The notes: generated by a model from the letters alone, not told the origin. DNA of 64,000 bases from Brevibacillus migulae (GCF_004521915.1 NZ_SDKD01000019.1:1-64000), one strand, 5' to 3'; positions 33,560-42,345 are shown, counted from the first letter of the stretch. Translations and numbers: made by a program.

Positions 33560-34762
33560 ATGGCTCGCAGTAAAGGGCGGTCGCATGTGAAAAGTGGTCT
33601 AGCATTAAGTGGTTTGGCTATACTGTTCGCATTGGGGACGAGTTCGCCAACGAATGCATCAACAGATTTTACTGACATCAGCAATTCATATGCAAAAGAG
33701 GCTATCAACGAATTGGTGGAAAAAGGCATTCTTACAGGAAATAAGGATCAATTCAATCCAACCGCCAATATCAGTCGCGAACAATACGCCGTCATTCTGG
33801 TGAAAACCTTAGGGCTGGATATATCCAATACACCTGCACAGCCGACTTTTTCTGATGTTCCTCCAACGCATTATGCGTACCCCTACGTCGAGGCGCTCGC
33901 AAAAGCAGGTCTAATGGCAGGGACGGGAGAAGGAAAGTTTGGTCTGGGAACGAACTTAACGAGGGAACAATTGGCGACTCTCATGGTCCGTGCGATCGGC
34001 CAAAATGTTACCGGCATGGGTGCGAAATTAACGTTTTCAGATAGTGCTAACATCGCAGCTTGGGCGAAGGACAGCGTCGCGTATGCAGTCGATGTAGGCT
34101 TGATAAACGGAGTAGGCAATCAGTTTAACCCAAATGGTGGTGCGAATCGAGCAGATGTCGCGCAAGTGGTGAGTAACTTCTTAGACAAGCAGAACAAGTT
34201 GACCCAAGAAGTAACTTTCAAACCGCAACCACATATGGGACCGTTGAGGGAGAATCGCATCGATAGGGAGATTGTTTTTCCGAAACCTGAACTTCCCCCG
34301 GTGGTAATACCTCCGGCGGTACCTGAGCCGCCGGTTGTGATTGAACCGCCTGTAGTGATTGAACCACCGGTAGTGATTGAACCACCAGTTGTGATAGAAC
34401 CGCCTGTAGTAATCGAGCCGCCTGTGGTTACGGTTCCACCGGTAGTATCACTCCCTCCGATTGAAACAGATCCTGAGCCAGGCGAAGTAACGGACGAACC
34501 AGGCGAAGTAACGGACGAACCAGGCGAAGTAACGGACGAACCAGGCGAAGTAACGAACGAGCCAGGCGAAGTAACGAACGAACCAGGCGAAGTAACGGAT
34601 GTGCCAGGTGAAGTAACGAACGAGCCAGGTGACGCAACGGACCAACCGGGTGACATAACAAACGAACCGGACACTGGAACAGATGGCTCAGACGGACTGG
34701 GTGATCCTATTCCAGGTGGCATGGGAACTGCCCCCGATGGATCTGGAGAGCTATTTCCATAA
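33560..34762 (+). CDS. S-layer-homology protein with two tandem repeat tails
   Basis: A 400-residue exported wall protein. The signal peptide spans about 1-34 (ending TNAS). Three SLH domains follow (residues 37-90, 95-155, 160-215; for example FTDISNSYA, FSDVPPTHYAYPYVEA). The rest is low-complexity: six PPVVIE-type hexads (about 256-291) and nine EPGEVTD-type heptads (about 306-368), then a Gly/Asp-rich end. SLH domains anchor it to the wall polymer; the rigid Pro-rich and acidic repeats probably form a stalk. ATG 33560 after AGGGGGTT. No enzymatic domain is seen. Confidence 0.85.
   Translation: MARSKGRSHVKSGLALSGLAILFALGTSSPTNASTDFTDISNSYAKEAINELVEKGILTGNKDQFNPTANISREQYAVILVKTLGLDISNTPAQPTFSDVPPTHYAYPYVEALAKAGLMAGTGEGKFGLGTNLTREQLATLMVRAIGQNVTGMGAKLTFSDSANIAAWAKDSVAYAVDVGLINGVGNQFNPNGGANRADVAQVVSNFLDKQNKLTQEVTFKPQPHMGPLRENRIDREIVFPKPELPPVVIPPAVPEPPVVIEPPVVIEPPVVIEPPVVIEPPVVIEPPVVTVPPVVSLPPIETDPEPGEVTDEPGEVTDEPGEVTDEPGEVTNEPGEVTNEPGEVTDVPGEVTNEPGDATDQPGDITNEPDTGTDGSDGLGDPIPGGMGTAPDGSGELFP
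34325..34432 (+). repeat. 18-bp coding tandem repeat, six units
   Basis: Each unit encodes EPPVVI with third-base variation between units, so it is an older array kept by selection for the peptide. Confidence 0.85.
34475..34663 (+). repeat. 21-bp coding tandem repeat, nine units
   Basis: Units encode EPGEVT(D/N); the first six are nearly identical in DNA, which points to recent expansion and probable copy-number variation between strains, while the last units (VPGEVTN, EPGDATD, QPGDITN) have diverged. Confidence 0.9.
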
Positions 34763-34800
34763 GCAATCCCCAAGCAACAGCATTGGCTATGATACTGTAT

Positions 34801-34836
34801 AACCCGCCTCCTCCATTTGGCAGAGGCGGGTTTTTG
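34801..34836 (+). terminator. Terminator after the SLH repeat gene
   Basis: AACCCGCCTC pairs with GAGGCGGGTT around CTCCATTTGGCA, followed by T5. Confidence 0.92.
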
Positions 34837-34977
34837 TTGCGATTAGAAAAAGTGGCGATTTTCCTTCGATTCGTCGCTTTTTTTGTAAGCAAAAGTAGGA
34901 TTTTCGAGCCCCTATGTAGAATAACTATGGGTATTCCACCCATGGAATATCTATCTAATCAGGTGAGGAGAAGGTTC

Positions 34978-36033
34978 ATGAAACGGCCAACCTATACGCT
35001 GACCAGTCTGATCAAAAAGGTATTCCGGCCCGGAGAGCGTTCTCTGCCGCGAAGTGAAATCAACCAACGGCTGATGGAGTGCTTGCGTGCCAATGGTTAT
35101 GAGATGGATAGCGAAGAAGTGCTTACACACGTATTATCGCTGGAGCACTCGCCCGTATGTGTCGGGCATACCGATGCCATCATTGAATTGACCTACCAAC
35201 CGCATCAGTTGTATGATCTAGCTTACCGCTTTTTGCGGGATACCCATATGCCTAAGACTGTCGAGCAGATCGTACCCGAATTACGTCGGCAAACCCAGTT
35301 TTCCTGGAATCAAGTGAGACGAATGCTTGAGCTGGAACGTGATCTTCGTTTTGTCCAATACCAAGGCGACAAACGTTGGTATTTGGCAGAATGGAAAGTA
35401 GTCAATGACCGCGTCTATCAATATGCGCTGGAAAATGGTCTGAAGCAAATGTCGCTCCGCACGCTTTCCTTCTTTTTGGAGAATGAAGTGGGCCTTTCCT
35501 TGAAGGACGACGTTTTCATTCCGGATGCGGACGAGCGCTTTCAAGTGAATGGTGATATCATCTCGGTGCTAGCTGACCATGCGGATGATGTGGAAGACAC
35601 CAGAGATTCGTCCACAGATCCAATGGACGTACAAGAGGCAGAGGTTCACGTGGCCGAACAGGATGAGGATCGCCCGAGTCAGGAGCCGCCCATGGAGGAG
35701 GATCCAACCGACATGGCGTACATACAAGAATCGTTTTTGGCTATGGATGAAGTGGCTGCAGCAAGTCCTGCGGTACCCGAACCATTACGTATTGAGGAGG
35801 AAACCTTTATGAATACAGCTGGGAGTCAACCGGTAACAGCAGAAGTAAGCCAGTTGCTTAGACATGCTCTGGGACGTTTGGAGGAACGAAACAAGCAAAT
35901 GTCTGTGGATGTAGTAGGATTTTTTCAACAAAGCAATATGCAAGCAATAGAAGTGCTGATGAAAGAGAAACATAAGAACGAACAACTTGCTCTCGGCCTG
36001 CAGCAACTGCTGGCGCTCGCTGAAGAACAATGA
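34978..36033 (+). CDS. Uncharacterised protein: folded N-terminus, acidic linker, C-terminal coil
   Basis: A 351-residue protein I do not recognise. Residues 1-195 look like two winged-helix-sized modules, each ending in a strand such as DKRWYLAEW; 200-275 are very acidic and probably disordered; 285-351 form an amphipathic helix likely to oligomerise. ATG 34978 follows GGTGAGGAGAAGG; the upstream open frame crosses a terminator. The stop overlaps the next gene (ATGA). The acidic tail recalls the RNA polymerase delta subunit, but no link can be shown. Confidence 0.72.
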   Translation: MKRPTYTLTSLIKKVFRPGERSLPRSEINQRLMECLRANGYEMDSEEVLTHVLSLEHSPVCVGHTDAIIELTYQPHQLYDLAYRFLRDTHMPKTVEQIVPELRRQTQFSWNQVRRMLELERDLRFVQYQGDKRWYLAEWKVVNDRVYQYALENGLKQMSLRTLSFFLENEVGLSLKDDVFIPDADERFQVNGDIISVLADHADDVEDTRDSSTDPMDVQEAEVHVAEQDEDRPSQEPPMEEDPTDMAYIQESFLAMDEVAAASPAVPEPLRIEEETFMNTAGSQPVTAEVSQLLRHALGRLEERNKQMSVDVVGFFQQSNMQAIEVLMKEKHKNEQLALGLQQLLALAEEQ

Positions 36034-36290
36034 ATCAGACCGTATCCTCTATCCGTCTGGAAGATCGGTTTGACATCCTGCATGAGATCATCCGAGACTA
36101 TCGGATGCAGCTAGCGAGGATGGAGGCCGAGGTTGTTGAGCTTTTTGCTGGCAATCATTTATCCGCCATATCGGAACGGATACAGGAAAAACAACGGATT
36201 ACCGATCTGGTGGAGAAACTGGAGAAGTTTGTCGCTTATTGGGAATCTGTTGAGCTTACAGGCATTGACCACGAACATAAACGTGGGTAA
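36030..36290 (+). CDS. Small coiled-coil protein of the same operon
   Basis: An 86-residue helical protein (FDILHEIIRDYRMQLARMEAE ... ISERIQEKQRITDLVEKLEKF). Its ATG overlaps the stop of the preceding gene, so the two are translationally coupled and probably form a complex through their coils (inference). No known domain. Confidence 0.72.
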   Translation: MNQTVSSIRLEDRFDILHEIIRDYRMQLARMEAEVVELFAGNHLSAISERIQEKQRITDLVEKLEKFVAYWESVELTGIDHEHKRG

Positions 36291-36396
36291 GATGTCTAAG
36301 GAAACGTGAATATGATACGGCCATGCAGTATAACGATAAAGATACGGTATGAACCCGGGAGATGCTGTATTGGGCCGAAAGGAGATTTTTTCCCTC

Positions 36397-38436
36397 ATGT
36401 CAGTCGGAAGAAATGAAAGCTGCCCGTGTGGAAGCGGAAAGAAATATAAGAAGTGCTGTGGAGTGGTCACCTCGATCGAGGAGGCACGCGGCATTCGTGA
36501 ACAAAAAATGAAAAACAGCATTCATGCGGCACTGGAGCGCTTGAATAAATTCGTGGCTTCGCAGCAATCGCCGGAAAAGCTGCAGGAAGCACGCAAGCAT
36601 TTTGCAGATTTGATCGGCTTGAGCCACGAAGAGGTCGTTTCAACAGAGTGGGTACTGCACTTTTACAATTGGTATCTTTTTGATGCGAAATGGGAAGGCC
36701 CTAACCTGCTTGAACGGTTTTTGCAGCAATACAGCCGCAGAATCGAACCAGAAGTGCACCGCGCACTATCCCAGGTAAGACTCGGTGTCTATGAAGTAGA
36801 AGGGGTAACCGAGGAAGAATTGACTGTGCAGGATCTGGCGACAGGAGAAGCACGCAAAATCCTGCCGATTCCGCGCACTTCCTTACAGCCTGGACAAATT
36901 ATCCTGGGTCGTCTGCTGCCGCTCGGGCACAGAGACCTCGCATTGGCTGGCAGCATCATCCTGCAGCCAAGTCTGAAACAGGCCGTTCTTGCCAGCTTGT
37001 CAGGTGACAAGCAGCCATCCGAGCAGAGCATCGATCTGTATAAAGTCGTGATCCAGTCCGGAAACAATCAGCCAACGGAAAAGGCTGCTTCAGAAAGATT
37101 GATGCGGTTGGTTTTTGAAAATGGAGATGTCGAAGGGATTCGGGAACGCATTCGTGCTCATGCTGCCTTTGAATTAAAAAAGCATACGGCATCCCAGGAT
37201 GTTTGGATTTATTCCCGACGCAAAGAAGCACATCTTTTCCCGAATCTGAACAACGCCCTGCTTGAACTGCATGAGGTTGGCGGAGAAATCCTGATTGAAG
37301 CAGGCCGCGTGGCAATTGAAGCACCGGAAACTCGCCTCGACGAGATTGCACGCGCCATTGGCATATCCGACGCTGATCAGCGCATGACAATTGAGCGGCT
37401 GACCTCTACTGGTACGAAGCTTTTGGCGGGAACCTTGTTTATTACAAGCGAGCCAATACTGCCTTCCAAGGTGCTGCAATGGGCGGTTCAGACGTACTTT
37501 ATGGAAAAATGGCTGTCGACCCCAAATGCGTTCTTGAACCAGCTGCCGCCGCTTTTGGCCGCTGCTTCTACGGAAGAAAGCGTGCAGAAAGACTTGCAAA
37601 ATCTGGTTGAGACGATCGAGGAAGAAGGCAAGATGGGCCACGGAGTTGCGCGTTTTATGCGCATCGATACGCTGCGTCCACGTCTCTCGCTCGCAAACAG
37701 CCAGGTCCATATCGACAATCTGCTGCATCGTCCAGTCCTGGAAGGGAATCCGGACGCCTCTTATACAGTAAAGCCTGAACGCTTTGCCGAGATTACGTCT
37801 TTTGTCAGCGAGATGACAGAAGGCAAGTCGGAGGCAACCGTGAAAAAGTACGACGAAGTCATGAATCAGTTCCGTACCTTTATTCGCGGTGCATTCGGCC
37901 CTTCCTTTACATGGAAGGACTTGCGCCGGGAAGAAGTAGCGTATTTCCTCGTGGAAGATATTCCACGTCAAACGGACTCCCTGACAAAGACTCTCGCGAC
38001 GAATACATTGTCGGTTCTCACAGCGTTTTTCAAATGGCTGGATAAACGGGAAGGAACCGCTCTGGCTGACAGCATCTTGCCACTATTCGCAGAGGTGAAG
38101 GATGACCTAGCGGAAGGCTACCGTCTCCGCAACGTCCTGCAAAAGGCAGCGAATCATCAGCTGATCGACTCCAGCTTGGCTCCTACCGAAGCGCAGGAGA
38201 TCCATTTTTCCTTGCTGGAGCAGCAAAAAACCGGTTGGTTAGGCAAAGGAACCGACGGGGAAACATTTTTGCTGAATTTGCCGGAGGAAACCCTCGACGC
38301 CTTGTCACCAGATTGGATCCTTTCAGGTTTGATGGGGAAAACCGTCGATGGCAAATGGTATCTGTATGGGGTACAGGGATTGTATCCGCCAGTCATCAGC
38401 GAGCTGCTTGGCATTCGCAGCTCCGTGCTGGTATAA
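36397..38436 (+). CDS. SEC-C motif protein with a recombinase-like SAM/core-binding segment
   Basis: A 679-residue protein. The N-terminus is a zinc-binding SEC-C motif (GRNESCPCGSGKKYKKCC, residues 4-21), often used for protein or ribosome contacts. A long helical middle follows. Residues about 468-555 (SEATVKKYDEVMNQF ... TLSVLTAFFKWLDKREG) read like the SAM-like core-binding domain of tyrosine recombinases, but no catalytic R-H-R-Y domain follows. ATG 36397 gives the usual SEC-C start; the AAAGGAGA site lies 10 nt upstream. An earlier ATG at 36349 has no site. The role is unknown. Confidence 0.75.
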   Translation: MSVGRNESCPCGSGKKYKKCCGVVTSIEEARGIREQKMKNSIHAALERLNKFVASQQSPEKLQEARKHFADLIGLSHEEVVSTEWVLHFYNWYLFDAKWEGPNLLERFLQQYSRRIEPEVHRALSQVRLGVYEVEGVTEEELTVQDLATGEARKILPIPRTSLQPGQIILGRLLPLGHRDLALAGSIILQPSLKQAVLASLSGDKQPSEQSIDLYKVVIQSGNNQPTEKAASERLMRLVFENGDVEGIRERIRAHAAFELKKHTASQDVWIYSRRKEAHLFPNLNNALLELHEVGGEILIEAGRVAIEAPETRLDEIARAIGISDADQRMTIERLTSTGTKLLAGTLFITSEPILPSKVLQWAVQTYFMEKWLSTPNAFLNQLPPLLAAASTEESVQKDLQNLVETIEEEGKMGHGVARFMRIDTLRPRLSLANSQVHIDNLLHRPVLEGNPDASYTVKPERFAEITSFVSEMTEGKSEATVKKYDEVMNQFRTFIRGAFGPSFTWKDLRREEVAYFLVEDIPRQTDSLTKTLATNTLSVLTAFFKWLDKREGTALADSILPLFAEVKDDLAEGYRLRNVLQKAANHQLIDSSLAPTEAQEIHFSLLEQQKTGWLGKGTDGETFLLNLPEETLDALSPDWILSGLMGKTVDGKWYLYGVQGLYPPVISELLGIRSSVLV

Positions 38437-38438
38437 AG

Positions 38439-38475
38439 AAAAAAAGCGTCTCCGTTTATACGGGGACGCTTTTTT
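38439..38475 (+). terminator. Bidirectional terminator
   Basis: AAAAAAGCGTCTCCG pairs with CGGGGACGCTTTTTT around TTTATA; it serves the SEC-C gene and the convergent efflux gene, whose last codons it contains. Confidence 0.92.
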
Positions 38476-39673
38476 CGGATTGAGCACGCGATTCTTGCTC
38501 CCAGCGGACGACGGTTGCGTCCTTGGGCAAAAGAAACCCGAGAATCCCGACAACATGAAACAATGTGCATAATTGCATGATAAAAGCCAAGCCATACACG
38601 TCAGCCAAATGACCCAGCACGGAGGCACCGATTCCTCCCATCCCAAAAGCCAAGCCGATCATCAGACCGGAGACCGTGCCAATCTTCCCGGGCATGATCT
38701 CCTGAGCATAGACGACGGTCACAGAAAAGCTGCACAGCAATAAGAGCCCGTCGATGAACAGCAGCGGATACGCGGCATAGCCCGACACAAAGGGAATGGC
38801 CAAGGCAAAGGGCAAGGAGCCGAGCAGGGATAATATCAGCAGGTTGCGTTTGCCGAAACGGTCGGAAAGGGGGCCGCCGAAGAATGTACCGATGGCACCC
38901 GCCACCAAAAACAAAAAGATGTAGACTTGGGCATGGGAAATCGAGATTCCCTGCACATCAATCAGATAGAGCGGGTAAAAGCTCTGGTAAGCCGCGGAAA
39001 TCCAAGAGCGGACGCTGACGATGAGGACGAGCAGGAGCATCGCCGTCATTCGTTCCTGCCTGTAGAGCGTGATCGGAAGTACGGGCACAGCTTTGCGCAT
39101 GCGTTCCTGACCCAAATACCAGTAAGCCACATAGATGAGGACGCTCATCGCAAGCGCGGCCGGAATTATAAACCAAAAGGCGCCCCCTTGGCCAAACGGC
39201 ACAAAAATAATGGCAGTCATCAGCGGAGCCAGCGCTTGGCCCGCATTCCCTCCGACCTGGAAAATCGATTGCCCCAGACCTCTGCGCGGTCCCGAAGCCA
39301 TGTGGGCGACACGGGATGCTTCCGGATGAAATACGGCGGAACCGACCCCGACAAGGGATACACTGACAAGCACGGTGTAAAGATTTTGCGCGAAAGAGAT
39401 CCCTAGCATGCCAAGCCCCGATACCGCCATCGCGATGGGGAGCAGGTACGGACGCGGTGTCTTGTCCGCGAAATAACCGACGACCGGCTGAAGCACCGAT
39501 GCGGTAATATTCATGACCAACAGTATGATACCCAGATGAAAATAGCTGAGGGCGAGATTATCCTGCAAGATCGGCAGCACAGCGGGAATCACCGCTTGCA
39601 GACTGTCGTTCAGCAAATGCACAATGCTGATGGAAAATAAGACGCGGTATATCGTAGCATTAGAAGCGCTCAT
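38456..39673 (-). CDS. MFS efflux transporter, fosmidomycin-resistance (Fsr) type
   Basis: A 405-residue protein with 12 predicted membrane segments. The N-terminal SIVHLLNDSLQAVIPAVLPIL block and the GVGSAVFHPEASRVA motif (near 118) are characteristic of the Fsr subfamily of drug exporters. The loop between helices 6 and 7 is basic. ATG 39673 overlaps the stop of a 38-codon ORF (ATGA) and has only a distant GGAGA site, so coupled translation is possible. Confidence 0.9.
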   Translation of the reverse strand: MSASNATIYRVLFSISIVHLLNDSLQAVIPAVLPILQDNLALSYFHLGIILLVMNITASVLQPVVGYFADKTPRPYLLPIAMAVSGLGMLGISFAQNLYTVLVSVSLVGVGSAVFHPEASRVAHMASGPRRGLGQSIFQVGGNAGQALAPLMTAIIFVPFGQGGAFWFIIPAALAMSVLIYVAYWYLGQERMRKAVPVLPITLYRQERMTAMLLLVLIVSVRSWISAAYQSFYPLYLIDVQGISISHAQVYIFLFLVAGAIGTFFGGPLSDRFGKRNLLILSLLGSLPFALAIPFVSGYAAYPLLFIDGLLLLCSFSVTVVYAQEIMPGKIGTVSGLMIGLAFGMGGIGASVLGHLADVYGLAFIMQLCTLFHVVGILGFLLPKDATVVRWEQESRAQSEKSVPV

Positions 39674-39786
39674 GAAAAGGTCATCTCCGTTTCGATTTCA
39701 GAAAAGTTATTCATAAATGTATCACTGAAGTATGCCTTCGTCATCCATTTCTTGATTTCCTCTTCTTGCAGCCTGGCGGAGTGCAT
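39670..39786 (-). CDS. Possible 38-residue small protein coupled to fsr
   Basis: ATG 39786 with a GGAAGG site opens a 38-codon ORF (MHSARLQEEEIKKWMTKAYF at its start) whose stop overlaps the fsr start as ATGA. The peptide is hydrophilic and has no known match. It may be a leader that couples translation of fsr. Weak evidence. Confidence 0.35.
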   Translation of the reverse strand: MHSARLQEEEIKKWMTKAYFSDTFMNNFSEIETEMTFS

Positions 39787-39842
39787 GAGGACCTTCCGTT
39801 TGAAAAACACTAAAACGGAGTTATCGAAAAGGAGGTCCAAAG

Positions 39843-39980
39843 ATGAGCCGGAAAGCAAATAATGGCAGTCAATCGCGTGAAGAGCATGTTCGCCACGGAG
39901 GAGATGCCCACCGTTCGACGAACAAACCGCCAGAAGGCCCTGTACAAGGCTTTAGTCAAGCGCCAAAAGGATTACAATAA
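39843..39980 (+). CDS. 45-residue hydrophilic protein
   Basis: ATG 39843 is preceded, 6 nt upstream, by a perfect AAAAGGAGGT site (39827-39836); the ORF ends at 39980 and a terminator follows at 40014. The product (MSRKANNGSQSREEHVRHGG at its start) is basic, without hydrophobic stretches, rich in Gly, Gln, Arg and Pro; such composition recalls minor small acid-soluble spore proteins, but no family is recognised. An overlapping longer frame at 39862 lacks any ribosome site. Confidence 0.65.
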   Translation: MSRKANNGSQSREEHVRHGGDAHRSTNKPPEGPVQGFSQAPKGLQ

Positions 39981-40013
39981 CGCCGTAAACATGGTTTTAT
40001 ATGGTGCAGGAGG

Positions 40014-40051
40014 CAAATCCTTCGTCGAAATAGTCCCGGCGAAGGATTTTC
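40014..40051 (+). terminator. Terminator after the 45-residue ORF
   Basis: AAATCCTTCG pairs with CGAAGGATTT around about 15 nt, followed by T. Confidence 0.8.
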
Positions 40052-40252
40052 GTCGTTTCCATACATTTTTCTACAAATCAGGACAGCAGTGTGTTACAAT
40101 ATTGAGCAGAGTTTTTGGCGTTTTTACGCAAAATGGAAGGGTTTGTCGATTCGGCAAACAATGAAACATCAGAAAAAGAAAAAGAGACAAGATGTTTTGA
40201 TTCCTTACATAAAGTAGTGAAACGACATGACCAATACAAAGTAAGGAGTTTG

Positions 40253-41755
40253 ATGGTTATGCCAGATATCAGTGCGACCGTTCAGGAAAGTTCTCATACA
40301 CGAAGACAAAAACAGAAAAAGCCGGTTCGGCGCAAAAACAGACGCCGACTTTTTCTTTTGTTCAGTCTCTGCTTTTTATTGTTGATTGGCGGAGTGGCAG
40401 GAGCGTTCTTCTGGAAAGTGGATGATGCCATTAATGTGATCAGCCAGCCGAGCAGTGTTCCGTCAGCGGTTCCCGTCGATCCGACTTATCATCAGGATAA
40501 ACCGTTATCGTTGGTCATTCTCGGACGTGATACCCGTCCGGAGACGGGTACGATGCTGACGGACGTTATGATCGTATCGGTACTGAATCCGAAGACCAAA
40601 CAGGTGACGATGCTCTCGATTCCGCGTGACACACGGGTAAAAATCCCGGGTTACAGCGGCTACCACAAAGTCAATTCCGTCTTTGCCAATGGGGATGCGG
40701 AGCGCCGCCAGGCAGAAGTGAATGGACGAACCCCTGAGGAAGACGGGCCGTCACTGACGAAGAAGACGCTGCAGGAGCTTGTAGGGATTCCGATTCAACA
40801 CTACGTGGAAGTTGATTTTGAAGGCTTCAAAGCGATCGTGGATGAGCTAGGGGGGGTAGAAGTCAATGTCGACCGCAAGCTTGTGTATGATGACCCGACA
40901 GACGATACCCACATTAACCTGGAACCAGGCCAGCAGCTGCTGAACGGAAGCCAAGCCCTCGGTTATGTGCGCCACCGCCATGACAACCGGGGAACCAAAT
41001 ATTATTCCAGCGACTATGACCGCAACCGCCGCCAGCAGGAAGTGATACGCGCGATGGTCAGCAAAGTCACGTCCTTTGACGGGATCACCAAGATCTTCAA
41101 ACTGATTGATGTAGGTGCCCAGCACGTAAAAACAGACCTTTCCCCAGAGCAAATCAAGGGGTTGGCGACCGATTTCATGAAAATGGATACATCCTCCATT
41201 ACGACTCTGGAAAACGGTGCCTATTGGAATGCGGGCACAAGCTATACCTACTTGCCTAAAGAAAAACTGGAGGAAATCCGCGCCACCTTGCAAGCGCAAA
41301 TGGAGCTTTCTCCGGATATGATCGCGGAATTGAACAAAGAATCCGTGACTCGCAATTCGGCGACCGAATCCGCCTCCAGCAGCAGTGATAAGCCGAAAAA
41401 GAAGAAACAATCGACCGAAGTAATTGCAAAACCGGTGCAGCAAACGAAGCCCGCAACGGAAACACCTGCAACAGATGCGCCGGCAACCGATCCGACAGCA
41501 CCTCCAGCGGGTCAAGTGAAAGGGCAGAATGGTGAGCAAACCGAGAATCAGACAACCCCGCCAGCCGGTTCCACTGATCCAGGCGTAATCGATCAGGTGA
41601 ATCAAGGGACGATGCCGCCACCGGACATTCCGGTTCCGGAGCAAACCGAGCAGCCTCCTGCAGCCGACCCGTCAACAACCCCGCCTGCTGATACAGGAGA
41701 GCAAACCCCTCCAGCCAGCACGGAGGAGCAAGGGGAAGACGGCGAGCAGACATAA
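40253..41755 (+). CDS. LytR-CpsA-Psr (LCP) family wall-polymer ligase
   Basis: A 500-residue membrane-anchored LCP enzyme that attaches anionic polymers to peptidoglycan from lipid carriers. A basic cytoplasmic tail is followed by one membrane helix (about 36-58), then the LCP domain (85-290) with LVILGRDTR, the catalytic-type SIPRDTRV and the GYVRHRHD block with the polyprenyl-binding Arg residues. The last 140 residues are Pro/Thr/Glu/Gln-rich and disordered. ATG 40253 follows AAGGAG with short spacing; a second ATG at 40259 is an option. The long tail is unusual compared with Bacillus TagT/U/V. Confidence 0.9.
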   Translation: MVMPDISATVQESSHTRRQKQKKPVRRKNRRRLFLLFSLCFLLLIGGVAGAFFWKVDDAINVISQPSSVPSAVPVDPTYHQDKPLSLVILGRDTRPETGTMLTDVMIVSVLNPKTKQVTMLSIPRDTRVKIPGYSGYHKVNSVFANGDAERRQAEVNGRTPEEDGPSLTKKTLQELVGIPIQHYVEVDFEGFKAIVDELGGVEVNVDRKLVYDDPTDDTHINLEPGQQLLNGSQALGYVRHRHDNRGTKYYSSDYDRNRRQQEVIRAMVSKVTSFDGITKIFKLIDVGAQHVKTDLSPEQIKGLATDFMKMDTSSITTLENGAYWNAGTSYTYLPKEKLEEIRATLQAQMELSPDMIAELNKESVTRNSATESASSSSDKPKKKKQSTEVIAKPVQQTKPATETPATDAPATDPTAPPAGQVKGQNGEQTENQTTPPAGSTDPGVIDQVNQGTMPPPDIPVPEQTEQPPAADPSTTPPADTGEQTPPASTEEQGEDGEQT

Positions 41756-41772
41756 AATAGGAATGTAAGTAG

Positions 41773-41810
41773 AGAATGCCGCTGCTGGCAAGCAGACGGC
41801 ATTCTTTTTC
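41773..41810 (+). terminator. Terminator after the LCP gene
   Basis: GAATGCCG pairs with CGGCATTC around an inner CTGCT/AGCAG hairpin, followed by T5. Confidence 0.9.
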
Positions 41811-41814
41811 TTAT

Positions 41815-41894
41815 GTCGATAAGAATTTATAAAATTCTCATCGACATAAGAGCAACGAAGCTCCGCCAAAGACTTGGCGTAGCCAAGTTTTTTC
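41815..41894 (+). repeat. Dispersed hairpin-terminator element, copy 2
   Basis: A 31-nt near-perfect palindrome (GTCGAT-n-AGAATTT...AAATTCT-n-ATCGAC) is followed by AAGAGCAAC, CTCCGCCAAAGACTTGGC and the perfect hairpin CTTGGC-GTA-GCCAAG with T6. The middle and right parts are nearly identical to copy 1 at 23983. Confidence 0.72.
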
Positions 41895-41915
41895 TAACTT
41901 CCGGAAAAGAAATGT

Positions 41916-41942
41916 TTGCAGACACGAAAACCGTGGTATGAT
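41916..41942 (+). promoter_or_regulatory. Promoter of the 102-residue membrane protein gene
   Basis: TTGCAG (41916-41921) and TATGAT (41937-41942) with an extended TG motif; 15-nt spacing. It lies just behind the dispersed element. Confidence 0.5.
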
Positions 41943-42022
41943 AGTATATATAAATAAGACAGATACTTCTGATAATTCCAAACACCCATTCAATCGTTCC
42001 AATACTGCGGGGAGGGATAGGG

Positions 42023-42331
42023 ATGACGCTCTTTTTAGTCAACGTGTTTTTAGTGATCTTGTTTCTGTATTTGTTCAGCCGCCAACAGCACGATGAGATC
42101 ATTTACGACGAAGAATATTTCCTGCAAAACCCTTCTGCGCTGGATGAGTACCATCAGATGCCGATTGATTTTCAACAAGCATTTTTTCGTAAGCACAAAG
42201 AGTGGATCAAGGAAAAGTATATGCGGGGCGAAAGCTATGTATTGGGATATTGCCCGAACAAAGAGGTGCGCCGCGCTTGGCTCAGCGAATTTATGACCAA
42301 TAAAGAACTAAATACGTCAACCCCTTCCTAG
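42023..42331 (+). CDS. Small single-pass membrane protein
   Basis: A 102-residue protein: one N-terminal membrane helix (residues 2-19) and an acidic, Tyr-rich soluble tail (DEIIYDEEYFLQNP ... YHQMPIDFQQAFF). No family is recognised. ATG follows GGGGAGGG. Its stop codon lies in the loop of the terminator at 42319. Confidence 0.78.
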   Translation: MTLFLVNVFLVILFLYLFSRQQHDEIIYDEEYFLQNPSALDEYHQMPIDFQQAFFRKHKEWIKEKYMRGESYVLGYCPNKEVRRAWLSEFMTNKELNTSTPS

Positions 42332-42345
42332 TGAAGGGGTTTTGT
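42319..42345 (+). terminator. Terminator overlapping a stop codon
   Basis: AACCCCTTC pairs with GAAGGGGTT; the TAG stop of the preceding gene lies in the loop. Confidence 0.88.

Noticed and set aside
34325..34663. Possible CRISPR-like array
   Set aside because: Units of 18 and 21 bp without spacers, in frame in an exported SLH protein; they are coding tandem repeats.
39862..40164. 100-residue plus-strand frame overlapping the 45-residue ORF
   Set aside because: No ribosome site, it crosses the terminator at 40014-40051, and the other frame has a perfect site.
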